NCBI GenBank assembly: GCA_018401875.1
Contig: JAGYJZ010000012.1
Coordinates: 27,784 to 91,783 of the forward strand
DNA: 64,000 bases
From: Salibacteraceae bacterium
GTDB taxonomy: Bacteria > Bacteroidota > Bacteroidia > Flavobacteriales_G > Salibacteraceae
Reading direction: 5' to 3'
The notes below the pieces were generated by a model. That model saw only the letters and a list, made by a program, of their open reading frames with translations, made no database searches and was not told where the DNA came from. Position numbers and translations under genes: made by a program. Positions 35,523 through 44,282 of this stretch are shown piece by piece (position 1 is the stretch's first letter; every line of letters starts with the position of its first letter).

Positions 35523-37062
35523 ACTTAAGTCCTAAGACGTTGTATAAGTACCTTGCGTCAATGGCGAATCCGAGTCCTTCAACCCCTTCATCGATTAATT
35601 TAGCGTTGATGATTCCAACGATCTCACCGTTCATATTGATGAGTGGACTTCCGGAATTTCCGGGACTAATTTTGGTGTCGGTTTGAAGAATTTTCACTCC
35701 ATCATTGGATCTTTTACCACTGATAATTCCTTTGCTGACACTCTGACCCAATTCTTTAAATCCGGGTGCACCTACCACAAATACTTCATCACCTTGCCTT
35801 ACATTCTCATCGTCTTTAGCAATTGGCAACGCTGTTAGCCCTCCCGCACGCACTTTAATCAATGCCAAGTCGTACTTTTCTGATGAAGTAATAATATCTC
35901 CCGGCAAGATGATTCCATTGGCAAACTGCACATCGATGTATTTTGCTTTTTCTATGACGTGATGATTAGTTACGATGTAGCCATTTGCGCTCACCACTAC
36001 TCCACTTCCGTGACCTCGATCATCGATAATCACCGTTACGCTTGCGTTGGTTGACAAGGCAACTAAATCTGCAAAGACGTCCATTTTTTCGAGCTGCACG
36101 AATGGAATTTTCACTTCTTCATCGAACAAAATTTCATCCTCAAACAGGTCGCTCTGCACAACCTTTTCTGATTGAATATGGGTTGAAACGCTGTCTTCGT
36201 CTAACTCTTCAGTTTTACCCTGTGTTGAAACATTGGAGGAAAAATCTACCCGTTTAGAAGTTTGATTTTCAAGAATAGACTTCACATTGGTTCCTTTCCC
36301 AAAGAGCACATAAAAATTCTCTATTACTGAATTGTAAAACTCTTCTGTAATGAGGCTTGACTCAAAAAAATACTCCGAAGAAATGGTCTCTTTGAAAATT
36401 ATTTCTTTGTTATGTCGGTCGTAAAACTGCCAGTTTATATCAATGTTTGAGGTGTATCCATACGAAGAGTATCCTGCCTCACCACTACCTCTTTTCAGTG
36501 TAAATTTCTCTATCCTTCCTGCGATCAACACATCTGCAGTGCGGGGTTTATTCTTTCCCGTATTAAAAAGATCATCGCTTGGACCAGACAAGGTTTTTAG
36601 TCCCATTTTAGAAAGCACTTCGATCATTTTAAACTTTTTTTGATCGAGATCAATTTCTTCATTGAAACGAAATTTCCATCGGGTATTGGCGCCTACTTCG
36701 GTGGAGTATTCAACTCCTGAAATCACCTTCTCGATGTCGATGTAAAAATCGGGCGATGGATCGAATGATGGAAGTTTGCGCTCAAGTTTAATGAAAACGG
36801 ACTCTTTTCGCCCCATACCATATTCAAACACCTGCTTATAGTCTTGATAGCCTTCGGCTTTCAAGACTAATTCATGCTCGGTAATTCCCTTTCGTTCGTT
36901 AAACCCGATTTTAAAGGTTTGTCTATTGGCTTTGCCCAAGTCCTCTCCGTCTAAACTCGCCACAGCATTCTGTGGGGTAACTTTTACATATACTTTAGAC
37001 TGCTGCCCAAAAGTGCTAAGCACAGAGAGAAAAAGGATCAAAAAAGACCCTGCAAACTTCAT
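35515..37062 (-). CDS. Exported trypsin-like (S1C) serine protease with PEGA domain
   Basis: A 515-residue periplasmic or surface protease. Signal peptide about 1-20; PEGA domain about 22-95; a central region (about 100-265) with a strand pattern like CsgG/TolB-N-type envelope domains; a low-complexity acidic linker (about 270-320); then a trypsin-fold protease (about 335-510). The catalytic triad is His368 (TNHHVIE), Asp398 (KYDLALIKV) and Ser470 (SPGNSGSPL), all intact. There is no PDZ domain, unlike DegP/HtrA, so control may come from the N-terminal domains or the neighbouring lipoprotein. It starts 10 bases after sucC. Confidence 0.82.
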   Translation of the reverse strand: MKFAGSFLILFLSVLSTFGQQSKVYVKVTPQNAVASLDGEDLGKANRQTFKIGFNERKGITEHELVLKAEGYQDYKQVFEYGMGRKESVFIKLERKLPSFDPSPDFYIDIEKVISGVEYSTEVGANTRWKFRFNEEIDLDQKKFKMIEVLSKMGLKTLSGPSDDLFNTGKNKPRTADVLIAGRIEKFTLKRGSGEAGYSSYGYTSNIDINWQFYDRHNKEIIFKETISSEYFFESSLITEEFYNSVIENFYVLFGKGTNVKSILENQTSKRVDFSSNVSTQGKTEELDEDSVSTHIQSEKVVQSDLFEDEILFDEEVKIPFVQLEKMDVFADLVALSTNASVTVIIDDRGHGSGVVVSANGYIVTNHHVIEKAKYIDVQFANGIILPGDIITSSEKYDLALIKVRAGGLTALPIAKDDENVRQGDEVFVVGAPGFKELGQSVSKGIISGKRSNDGVKILQTDTKISPGNSGSPLINMNGEIVGIINAKLIDEGVEGLGFAIDARYLYNVLGLKYE

Positions 37063-37072
37063 ATTTTACGTT

Positions 37073-38284
37073 TTATGCCAGCACCTCTTTCACGATATCT
37101 GCAGCTTCTTGAAGGGCGATGGCTGATTGAACTTTAAGTCCTGATTCATCGATAATCTTCTTTGCTTCTTCGGCATTTGTTCCTTGCAAGCGCACGATGA
37201 TTGGTACTGGAATTTCACCGATATTTTTATACGCATCAACAACGCCTTGCGCTACCCGGTCACATCGTACGATACCACCAAATATGTTGATCAAAATAGC
37301 TTTTACATTCTCGTCTTGAAGGATGATTCTAAAGGCATTTTCAACGCGCTCAGCATTAGCAGTTCCTCCAACATCTAAAAAGTTTGCGGGTTCACCACCG
37401 CTCAACTTAATCATATCCATCGTTGCCATTGCTAATCCTGCACCATTAACCATGCACCCCACATTGCCATCAAGCTTTACATAATTCAAACTGAATTTAC
37501 CTGCTTCCACTTCGGTTGGGTCTTCTTCAGTAACATCGCGCATCGCTGTATAGTCAGGATGTCTGAACAATGAATTTCCATCGAGCGTCACTTTAGAGTC
37601 AACAGCCATAATTTTATCATCCGAAGTTTTCAATACAGGATTGATTTCAAACATGGATGCATCGCACCCTTCGTATGCCTTATACAACGAGGTAACGAAC
37701 TTGGTCATTTCTTTCAGGGCGTTGCCAGAAAGTCCGAGGTTGTAGGCTATCTTTCTTGCCTGAAAAGGCATCAAGCCAACTTTTGGATCAATTTCTTCTT
37801 GAAATATGAGGTGTGGAGTTTGTTCTGCCACCGTTTCGATATCCATTCCACCTTCTGTAGAATACATGATCATGTTTCTGCCTGTTTGGCGATTTAGTAA
37901 CACGCTCATGTAGAACTCCGAAGTTTCGCTTTCGCCTGGGTAATATACATCTTGCGCCACCAAAACTTTGCTTACCAACTTGCCTTTTTCGCCTGTTTGA
38001 AGCGTTACCAATGTTCCACCGAGAATATTTGACGCGATGGTTTTTACATCGTCCAATGATTTGGCTATCGCAACACCGCGCTGCTCACTACCTACAATTT
38101 TTCCTTTTCCGCGGCCACCGGCATGAATCTGAGCTTTCACCACCCACCACCCGGTGCCAGTTTCTTCTTGAAGCTTCTTTGCAGCAGCCACTGCTTCATC
38201 TGCAGAAGCGGCAACGATGCCTTCCTGTATTCTAACTCCAAAGCTTTTAAGTATTGATTTCCCTTGGTATTCGTGTAGATTCAT
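37073..38284 (-). CDS. sucC: Succinate-CoA ligase (ADP-forming) beta subunit
   Basis: The nucleotide- and CoA-binding subunit of the TCA-cycle enzyme joining succinyl-CoA and succinate. The 403-residue protein starts with the ATP-grasp entry MNLHEYQGKSIL, followed by the HAGGRGKGKI loop and the GAGLAMATMDMIKLSGG and NIFGGIVRCD segments of the C-terminal domain. The alpha subunit gene sucD is not adjacent. It is the first gene of an apparent six-gene unit that includes three envelope genes and accC, with a very good promoter upstream. Confidence 0.94.
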   Translation of the reverse strand: MNLHEYQGKSILKSFGVRIQEGIVAASADEAVAAAKKLQEETGTGWWVVKAQIHAGGRGKGKIVGSEQRGVAIAKSLDDVKTIASNILGGTLVTLQTGEKGKLVSKVLVAQDVYYPGESETSEFYMSVLLNRQTGRNMIMYSTEGGMDIETVAEQTPHLIFQEEIDPKVGLMPFQARKIAYNLGLSGNALKEMTKFVTSLYKAYEGCDASMFEINPVLKTSDDKIMAVDSKVTLDGNSLFRHPDYTAMRDVTEEDPTEVEAGKFSLNYVKLDGNVGCMVNGAGLAMATMDMIKLSGGEPANFLDVGGTANAERVENAFRIILQDENVKAILINIFGGIVRCDRVAQGVVDAYKNIGEIPVPIIVRLQGTNAEEAKKIIDESGLKVQSAIALQEAADIVKEVLA

Positions 38285-38318
38285 GATCTCAATTATTCTA
38301 GTTGTTGTTGTTAGTTTT

Positions 38319-38349
38319 CAAATGTAGACTTCCAATGATTAGATTCAAA
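38319..38349 (-). promoter_or_regulatory. Consensus Bacteroidota promoter before sucC
   Basis: On the minus strand TTTG (38349-38346) is followed by exactly 19 bases and then TACATTTG (38326-38319). This matches the Bacteroidota vegetative consensus TTTG-N19-TAnnTTTG at all fixed positions. The predicted leader before ATG 38284 is about 28 bases. It probably drives sucC and the five genes behind it. Confidence 0.65.
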
Positions 38350-38358
38350 TTCAATTTA

Positions 38359-39180
38359 TCACGGCAGCATGGCCTTGAACGTTTCGAAACTGCTTGGTGC
38401 GAAATATTCCGTTGAGCAGCCTATTCCGGCCGCTTTTGCCCTAATATCTTCCACGCGTGTTTCAGGGTTTGGATGCGTGCTCAAAAAGGTAGGCACGCTT
38501 GACCCGCCCGCTTCAGCGGTGATTTTTTCAAAAAATACAGCTGCCCCATCGCATCGGTAAGGTGCAGTTGAGAGGTAATCAACGGAGTAGGAATCTGCTT
38601 CTGTTTCGTCATTCCGACTGAACTTTAGCGATGCTGCGTTGCCTGCTAAACCCGCTGCAATTGATGAAATGGCTGAAGGATTTTCTCCCAGCGCCATGGA
38701 AAGTAATAACTGAACTCCGTATGTTTCCATCATTTGTTTCACCGAGTGACGTCTGTCGGCATGTGCAATTTCATGCCCCAACACCCCCATCAAATCATCT
38801 TCATTGTCGAGAAATTTGATGATACCCGTGTAAAAATAAATGTAACCGCCTGGCGCAGCAAAAGCGTTGAGCACATCTGCATCGATGATATGCACTTCCC
38901 ACGCAAATTGGTCTTTATACCTCACTTCAGATGAGGCGAGCACTTGGTCTCTCAGGCCTTCCAGATAAGCATAGGCCTCTGCGTATTCTGTTCGATTTAG
39001 AACGGGGTATTCGCTCGGATTAGCAGCAATTTCAGCCTGCAACTGCAGCCCGAGGTTTTTATCGTCTTCGAGTGAAAAAACCAAGTCCACCGGTTCTTTG
39101 CCGCATCCGCTGAAACCTAACGATGCAATAATCGTTATGGTCAATAATTTGGAAACAGAATGCGTTAAAGAACCGATCAT
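38359..39180 (-). CDS. M48 family metalloprotease, lipoprotein
   Basis: A 273-residue periplasmic zinc protease. Lipobox FSGC with Cys26; zinc site HEIAH at 136-140; the third ligand is the Glu in NDETEADSYSVDYL. The HPNPETRVEDIR motif near the C-terminus is typical of the BepA/Oma1-like branch that clears misfolded outer-membrane proteins. It lacks the TPR domain of BepA. Its ATG overlaps the stop of the upstream gene by 4 bases. Confidence 0.88.
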   Translation of the reverse strand: MIGSLTHSVSKLLTITIIASLGFSGCGKEPVDLVFSLEDDKNLGLQLQAEIAANPSEYPVLNRTEYAEAYAYLEGLRDQVLASSEVRYKDQFAWEVHIIDADVLNAFAAPGGYIYFYTGIIKFLDNEDDLMGVLGHEIAHADRRHSVKQMMETYGVQLLLSMALGENPSAISSIAAGLAGNAASLKFSRNDETEADSYSVDYLSTAPYRCDGAAVFFEKITAEAGGSSVPTFLSTHPNPETRVEDIRAKAAGIGCSTEYFAPSSFETFKAMLP

Positions 39181-39632
39181 TTTAATCCTTTTTTATGACG
39201 CTCAATATGAGCACTCAATAAAGGAAATGCAAATGATTGAAATACTGTAGAATTGGCAGTGAACACCTTATCGTAAATCGACTCTAAATTTCGTCCAAAC
39301 TCGGTGGTAAAAACGGGGCCAACCTCGTTTAAAACATCCATCGACTCTTCAATCCTCTTTTGAATAAAGGCCTCTTTCGCATCATACGCTTCAGGAAGCA
39401 TTGCCGAGTAAGCATCAAAATCGCGCTCAAAATGCAAGTCCAACTTTTCATAAATCGGCTGCAAGTACTCTTCTGAACTAAATGTGCGAATGTGGGTCTG
39501 CTTTATTGCTTCAGCGCGCTCTTCTTCATCGATTACTCCATCTTGATGAATGGCAGCAAGAATAGTTGTCCATACTATAGCATCACCCAACTTGGCGATT
39601 ACTTCATCAGAATACTCATAGGTTTCTTCCAT
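39177..39632 (-). CDS. Hypothetical helical protein, TerB-like
   Basis: A 151-residue acidic, all-helical cytoplasmic protein. ATG 39632 is used rather than the TTG one codon upstream. The segment VVWTTILAAIHQDGVIDEEERAEA-like region near residues 18-45 (ILAAIHQDGVIDEEERAEA) resembles the acidic loop of TerB-family domains. The specific function is unknown. It is coupled to the M48 lipoprotein gene by an ATGA overlap. Confidence 0.6.
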   Translation of the reverse strand: MEETYEYSDEVIAKLGDAIVWTTILAAIHQDGVIDEEERAEAIKQTHIRTFSSEEYLQPIYEKLDLHFERDFDAYSAMLPEAYDAKEAFIQKRIEESMDVLNEVGPVFTTEFGRNLESIYDKVFTANSTVFQSFAFPLLSAHIERHKKGLK

Positions 39633-39743
39633 CAACTTAAATTTTGACTTGCAAAAATGTGATTTTTCTTCGTTAAAACCTATGTAAAGCTTCAGGCCTT
39701 TTAGGAAGTTTTCAATACAAGATCAACGTTAGACATCCTTCCA

Positions 39744-40403
39744 TCACTTGAGTTTATCGGCAAATGCCTTTCTGAATTTCTCCATTTTGGGTTGTATCAC
39801 AAACGTGCAGTAGGGCTGTGACCCGTTATTGTTGTAGTAGTTCTGATGGTAGTCTTCTGCCATGTAAAAATCAGACAACTCCTCGATGGTAGTGACTACC
39901 GGATTGGTATATGCTCCTGATTCATCAAGTTTTGTTTTGTAGTATTCGACTTTCTTTTTTTGGTCATCGTTGTGGTAAAAGACAGCTGACCGGTATTGCG
40001 TTCCTACATCGTTGCCCTGTCTGTTCAAAGTGGTAGGGTCGTGCGTTTTCCAAAACACCTCCAGCAATTCATCGAACGAAATCACCTCCGTGTCAAAGAC
40101 AATTTGAGCAACTTCAGCGTGTCCTGTTCTACCCGTACACACTTCTTTGTACGATGGATTCTTCACAAATCCACCCATGTAACCTGAAGTTACACTGTGC
40201 ACTCCTTTCAATTCTTGAAAAACGGCTTCAATACACCAAAAACATCCTGCGCCTAAGGTAGTCGTATCCATTCCTTCAACATTCATATCATCTTCAATTT
40301 GTTTAGGCATCTCAACCACAAACCTCGTGTCTCGCGCATTACCGCAAGAAAACAAAGTCATAAGCATGGCAAGCGATGCCAACGTTTTTCTTTTTAAGGT
40401 CAT
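39744..40403 (-). CDS. msrA: Peptide-methionine (S)-S-oxide reductase MsrA, lipoprotein form
   Basis: Reduces methionine-S-sulfoxide. The 219-residue protein has a lipobox LFSC (Cys20) and the catalytic GCFWCIEA motif (Cys54), followed by SGYMGG, GRTGHAEVAQIVFD and the C-terminal YCTFVI segment. The lipoprotein signal places it in the periplasm, where it would work beside the lipoprotein MsrB at 6262-6807 on oxidised envelope proteins. Confidence 0.93.
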   Translation of the reverse strand: MTLKRKTLASLAMLMTLFSCGNARDTRFVVEMPKQIEDDMNVEGMDTTTLGAGCFWCIEAVFQELKGVHSVTSGYMGGFVKNPSYKEVCTGRTGHAEVAQIVFDTEVISFDELLEVFWKTHDPTTLNRQGNDVGTQYRSAVFYHNDDQKKKVEYYKTKLDESGAYTNPVVTTIEELSDFYMAEDYHQNYYNNNGSQPYCTFVIQPKMEKFRKAFADKLK

Positions 40404-40460
40404 ATTGAATGAGTTAACATTCAGCAGGACGATAAAGTTCTGAATAACTTACAAATCCGC

Positions 40461-40841
40461 TTACTCAGCGATGTCTCTGAAGCCATCATCGTCATCATCG
40501 TCATGCAATTCATCGAGATGCGACTCAAGCTCACGCACTTCGATTGTTCCTCCGAAATCAAATATTGGGCAACCTTGAGCCATTTCAACAGCCATTTCCA
40601 TGTCGGTAGTTTCCAAGATTAAATAACCCGTAACGCTGTCATCGGCACTTTCTTGTCTGGCGGATGCGCCATCTCTATCAACAATCACCGCGTGGTCCTT
40701 CATGGGCAAACCATCAATCAGCACTCCTTCTTCTTCTAAACTATCCATCCATTGATCCCATGCGCGCTCATGCTCATCCAATTCTTGCTCTGTTGCCGAA
40801 TTTGTTTTGCCGCCTTTGAAAAGAAAAATATACTCTTTCAT
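40461..40841 (-). CDS. YCII-related domain protein
   Basis: A 126-residue cytoplasmic protein with a YCII/DGPF-like fold: KEYIFLFKGG at the start, a central acidic region and EVRELESHL at the end. The family has a ferredoxin-like fold and mostly unknown function; some relatives occur with ECF sigma factors, but none is present here. The C-terminus has an Asp run (HDDDDDDGF), encoded by a GAT/GAC repeat. Confidence 0.75.
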   Translation of the reverse strand: MKEYIFLFKGGKTNSATEQELDEHERAWDQWMDSLEEEGVLIDGLPMKDHAVIVDRDGASARQESADDSVTGYLILETTDMEMAVEMAQGCPIFDFGGTIEVRELESHLDELHDDDDDDGFRDIAE

Positions 40842-40987
40842 CTTGTTTTATTTTAGAGTGCTAATTAAAGACAATCATTCCACAACTCACATGACCATTA
40901 TCAAAAGATTTCATCGTCTTTACACCGCAACAAATTTAACCTTCTATTCATGCTGCATTTTCTAATATTGAAGTCAATTGAACACCT

Positions 40988-42301
40988 ATGAATAAGACCT
41001 TACTTCTCGCCCTGATCGCGTGCACAGCCATAAGTGGCGAATCCATTTCACAAGTTAAGATCCAAAGCGGCCCCATGCTGGGTTACAACGCCCTCAATGA
41101 AGCCACTTTGTGGGTTCAGCTCGATGATTCGGCCGCAGTAACGGTGGAGTTTTGGGAAACGGGAAAAGAATACATTAAAAAGACCGCGAAGCCTGCGTTT
41201 ACTGAAATGAATGAAACCCACATCGCTAAATTCATCATCAGTGAATTAACGCCAGGAACAACCTATGAATACGAGCTTTCAGTGAATGGCGCGGTGCAAT
41301 CTATTGACAGTGCTTTGCTCTTTAAAACGCAGGAATTATGGCATTATAGAACTGACCCACCCACCACGCGCATCGCACTTGGAAGCTGCACCTATATTAA
41401 TGAAGCCAGTTACGACCGCCCGGGCAAATCTTACGGCAACAACTACAGCATTCTTGAACGCATCGCGGATAAAAACCCTGACGCCATGGTTTGGTTGGGC
41501 GACAACATTTACCTCAGAGAATACGACTATTTTACATGGAGCGGTTACATCCACAGGTACAACCACACGCGAAAAACAAACGAAATGCAGCGTCTTTTGC
41601 GCACAGCACCCAATTATGCCATTTGGGACGACCATGATTTTGGACCGAATGACGCGAATGGAAGTTGGATTCATAAAGATTGGGCACTGGAGTCATTTAA
41701 ACTCTTTTGGATGAACCCCTCCTTTGGCATCCCCGGAACTCCTGGAATTACGACCGCTTTTCCAATCAACGATGTGCACTTTTTTTTCTTAGACAACCGC
41801 TACAACCGCACCTCGCCTGACAACAAAGGGATTGAACCTCAAATTCTAGGTAAAGAACAAATCGAATGGTTGATTGAAGCCTTGAAATTCAGCAATGCTC
41901 CGTTTAAGATGGTTGCGGTGGGCGGACAAGTGCTCAATCCAGCCAAAGTGTATGAAAACCACGCTCGGTATGAAGCCGAAAGAAAATATTTACTCGAACG
42001 CATCATCGAAGAAAAAATAAATGGCGTGGTATTTCTGACGGGCGATCGGCACCATACAGAGCTGCGCAAAATTGAAGTGGAAGGCATTTCAATTTACGAT
42101 TTAACTGTCAGTCCGCTTACTTCAGGGGTTCACAGCGTGACAAACGAAGCCAACGAACACTTGGTGGCGGGAACCATGGTTTCAGAACATAATTTCGCAA
42201 TTTTAGAATTTACAGGCGAACGCTTGGCTCGTCAGATGAAAATATCCATTTTTGACAACGAAGGTTCGGAAATTTGGAGCCGAGCCATTAATCCAAAATA
42301 G
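40988..42301 (+). CDS. PhoD-like alkaline phosphatase/phosphodiesterase, secreted
   Basis: A 437-residue metallophosphoesterase. The signal peptide covers about 1-21. An N-terminal fibronectin-like PhoD domain (about 25-110) is followed by the catalytic domain. Its metal motifs are ALGSCTY, VWLGDNIYL, WDDHDFGPND and LTGDRHHTEL, matching the Fe/Ca PhoD family. It probably releases phosphate from organic esters outside the cytoplasm. The next gene starts 6 bases later. Confidence 0.86.
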   Translation: MNKTLLLALIACTAISGESISQVKIQSGPMLGYNALNEATLWVQLDDSAAVTVEFWETGKEYIKKTAKPAFTEMNETHIAKFIISELTPGTTYEYELSVNGAVQSIDSALLFKTQELWHYRTDPPTTRIALGSCTYINEASYDRPGKSYGNNYSILERIADKNPDAMVWLGDNIYLREYDYFTWSGYIHRYNHTRKTNEMQRLLRTAPNYAIWDDHDFGPNDANGSWIHKDWALESFKLFWMNPSFGIPGTPGITTAFPINDVHFFFLDNRYNRTSPDNKGIEPQILGKEQIEWLIEALKFSNAPFKMVAVGGQVLNPAKVYENHARYEAERKYLLERIIEEKINGVVFLTGDRHHTELRKIEVEGISIYDLTVSPLTSGVHSVTNEANEHLVAGTMVSEHNFAILEFTGERLARQMKISIFDNEGSEIWSRAINPK

Positions 42302-42307
42302 AGTGTC

Positions 42308-42832
42308 ATGGGAGATTTTCAAAACGGACTTTCAGATCAGGCAATTATCAATGCTTCTGGCCGAACATGGCAACAATGGTTTGATGAATTGAAACAAAAA
42401 GGGTTTGACCAAATGGCCGAAAATGAAATCGCGCATGAACTGCAAACCACATATTACCTCGACCATGATTGGGCGAAAGATATTGCACGCACATTTTCGG
42501 ATGCCTACGATTTAAAAAAAGCGGGGATTCGGAAAAAAGACTTCGAGGTGTCGGTCAGAAAAACTTTCCCCTACCCGATTGAAAGCGTTGTGGGTCATGC
42601 CAAAAATTGGTTTAACCAAGAAAACAGAGCCGTACAAACCAAGTTTCACGAGCGGTGCATAAGCTGCGAATGGAAGACAGACCAATCTAATGTAGAGGTG
42701 CAATTTGTATCAAAAGGGAAGTCAAAAACGCAGATGGTAGTGCAGCACGATCGGCTCAAAAGCTCGATGGACGCTGACATCATGCGTAATTTTTGGAAAG
42801 AACATATTTCGAGCATTATTGAGGCCCTGTAG
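42308..42832 (+). CDS. Hypothetical protein, DUF4287-like N-terminus with START-like domain
   Basis: A 174-residue cytoplasmic protein. Residues about 10-70 resemble DUF4287 (SGRTWQQWFDELKQKGF ... ENEIAHEL), and about 78-170 resemble an SRPBCC/START-like domain (VSVRKTFPYPIESVVGHAKNW). This pairing occurs in uncharacterised Bacteroidota proteins. No catalytic residue is obvious. It ends 14 bases inside the next gene. Confidence 0.65.
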   Translation: MGDFQNGLSDQAIINASGRTWQQWFDELKQKGFDQMAENEIAHELQTTYYLDHDWAKDIARTFSDAYDLKKAGIRKKDFEVSVRKTFPYPIESVVGHAKNWFNQENRAVQTKFHERCISCEWKTDQSNVEVQFVSKGKSKTQMVVQHDRLKSSMDADIMRNFWKEHISSIIEAL

Positions 42833-43574
42833 TATTCTTATTTCATGCTTTATTGGAACTTGTTTTTTGTTGACTTTTTTAGTCTTCAATCAAGCACACG
42901 CTCAAACCAAACACACTTTATACCTCATTCCGGGGCAAGGTTCTGACTACCGCGTGTTCGATTCGTTGAAAATTGACACTGCTCTTTTCGACACATCGCA
43001 GGTGCATTTCATACATCCCATGCGAAAAGAAAACATGCACCACTACGCTTTGCGCATGGCTGCTCAAATAGATACGTCAAAGTCCTTTTCGCTCTTGGGG
43101 GTTTCGCTAGGAGGCATGATCAGCTCAGAAATGATGACGTTCTTGTCTCCCGAAAAAGTAATCATAGTTTCCAGCGCTGCGTGCCGCGAGGAATTGCCAA
43201 ATCAATATAGATTTCAGCGTTTGGTGCCTTTGCATACTTTGATGCCTGCTTGGCTCGTGAAAAAGGGGGCACTTTTCCTGCAGCCGATCTTTGAACCCGA
43301 CCGAAAAAAACACAAAACCACCTTCGTTTCGATGCTCAAAGCCAAGGATAAACGCTTTTTAAAGCGCACCGTGCGCATGATAATACGATGGGAAAAAGAA
43401 ACGTGTGACTCGGCTATTTACCACATTCATGGAAACAACGATCACACCCTACCCATCAAGCATGTGGCGGCCGATGAAATTATTGACAATGGTTCGCACA
43501 TGATGATGCTGACCAGGGCTCATGATCTGAATCCACTGATCGAGGCTTATTTAAAAGCCCCATTGAATCAGTAA
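42819..43574 (+). CDS. Secreted alpha/beta hydrolase
   Basis: A 251-residue hydrolase. The likely start is TTG 42819, overlapping the previous gene by 14 bases; it gives a proper signal peptide (about 1-29, ending QAHAQ). Family motifs are LIPGQGSDYRVF (oxyanion region), the nucleophile elbow GVSLGGM with its Ser, and NGSHMMML with the catalytic His near the end. The substrate is unknown. It is tail to tail with tsaC, overlapping by 7 bases. Confidence 0.75.
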   Translation: MRPCSILISCFIGTCFLLTFLVFNQAHAQTKHTLYLIPGQGSDYRVFDSLKIDTALFDTSQVHFIHPMRKENMHHYALRMAAQIDTSKSFSLLGVSLGGMISSEMMTFLSPEKVIIVSSAACREELPNQYRFQRLVPLHTLMPAWLVKKGALFLQPIFEPDRKKHKTTFVSMLKAKDKRFLKRTVRMIIRWEKETCDSAIYHIHGNNDHTLPIKHVAADEIIDNGSHMMMLTRAHDLNPLIEAYLKAPLNQ

Positions 43575-44188
43575 AGATCTTCGATTTGCCCCAAGCCTTG
43601 CCTGATCACTTCAATATCACCTGAAGAGCAATCGACTATGGTTGAGGCTATTTGATTTCCATACCCTCCATCGATCACACAATCAACAATGTTTTCGAAT
43701 TTTTCGTAGATCAATTCAGGATCGGTAGAATATTCAATGATGTCATCTTCGTCATGGATGGATGTTGTGACAATCGGGTTACCGAGTAGTCTCACCAATT
43801 CGCGCGGAATGTTGTGATTAGGTATTCTGATGCCAATGGTCTTCTTTTTAGAAGTAAAAATTTTTGGAATCAAATTGCTCGCCTCAAGTATGAAGGTAAA
43901 TGGCCCCGGGAGCCCTTTCTTCATCATTTTAAATGTTTTATTGTCAACGTGCTTTGCATAGTCGGTAATATGACTAAGGTCGTAGCAGATGATAGACAAA
44001 TTCGCCTTTTCAGGTTTCAATCCTTTGATTTGCGCTATGCGCTCCACCGCTTTCTTACTGTTGATATCGCAGCCCAAACCATAAACAGTATCGGTTGGGT
44101 AAATAATTACTCCGCCATTTTTTAAAATATCAACCACCTTGAGCAACTCTCGCTCATTGGGGTTTTCTGGATAAATGCGTACAATCAT
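43568..44188 (-). CDS. L-threonylcarbamoyladenylate synthase (TsaC/Sua5 family)
   Basis: Makes the activated threonylcarbamoyl-AMP used for the t6A37 modification of ANN-decoding tRNAs. The 206-residue protein starts at ATG 44188; a TTG seven codons upstream is less likely. The YrdC fold shows PTDTVYGLGCD, the KxR-type IKGLKPEKA, LPGPFTFIL and GIRIPNH. It has only the YrdC domain, without the Sua5 C-terminal domain. Confidence 0.9.
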   Translation of the reverse strand: MIVRIYPENPNERELLKVVDILKNGGVIIYPTDTVYGLGCDINSKKAVERIAQIKGLKPEKANLSIICYDLSHITDYAKHVDNKTFKMMKKGLPGPFTFILEASNLIPKIFTSKKKTIGIRIPNHNIPRELVRLLGNPIVTTSIHDEDDIIEYSTDPELIYEKFENIVDCVIDGGYGNQIASTIVDCSSGDIEVIRQGLGQIEDLY

Positions 44189-44282
44189 GATTTCAAAAGT
44201 GTGTAACAATATTAACCAATCGCAGTGTGAATAGCCCCATTAGTTCTGTTATGAATTATACTTGTGCTTAAATTTAATTCTG

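Noticed and set aside
40478..40506. GAT/GAC short repeat as a phase-variable tract
   Set aside because: It encodes an in-frame Asp run at the end of the YCII-like protein; triplet changes would not shift the frame.
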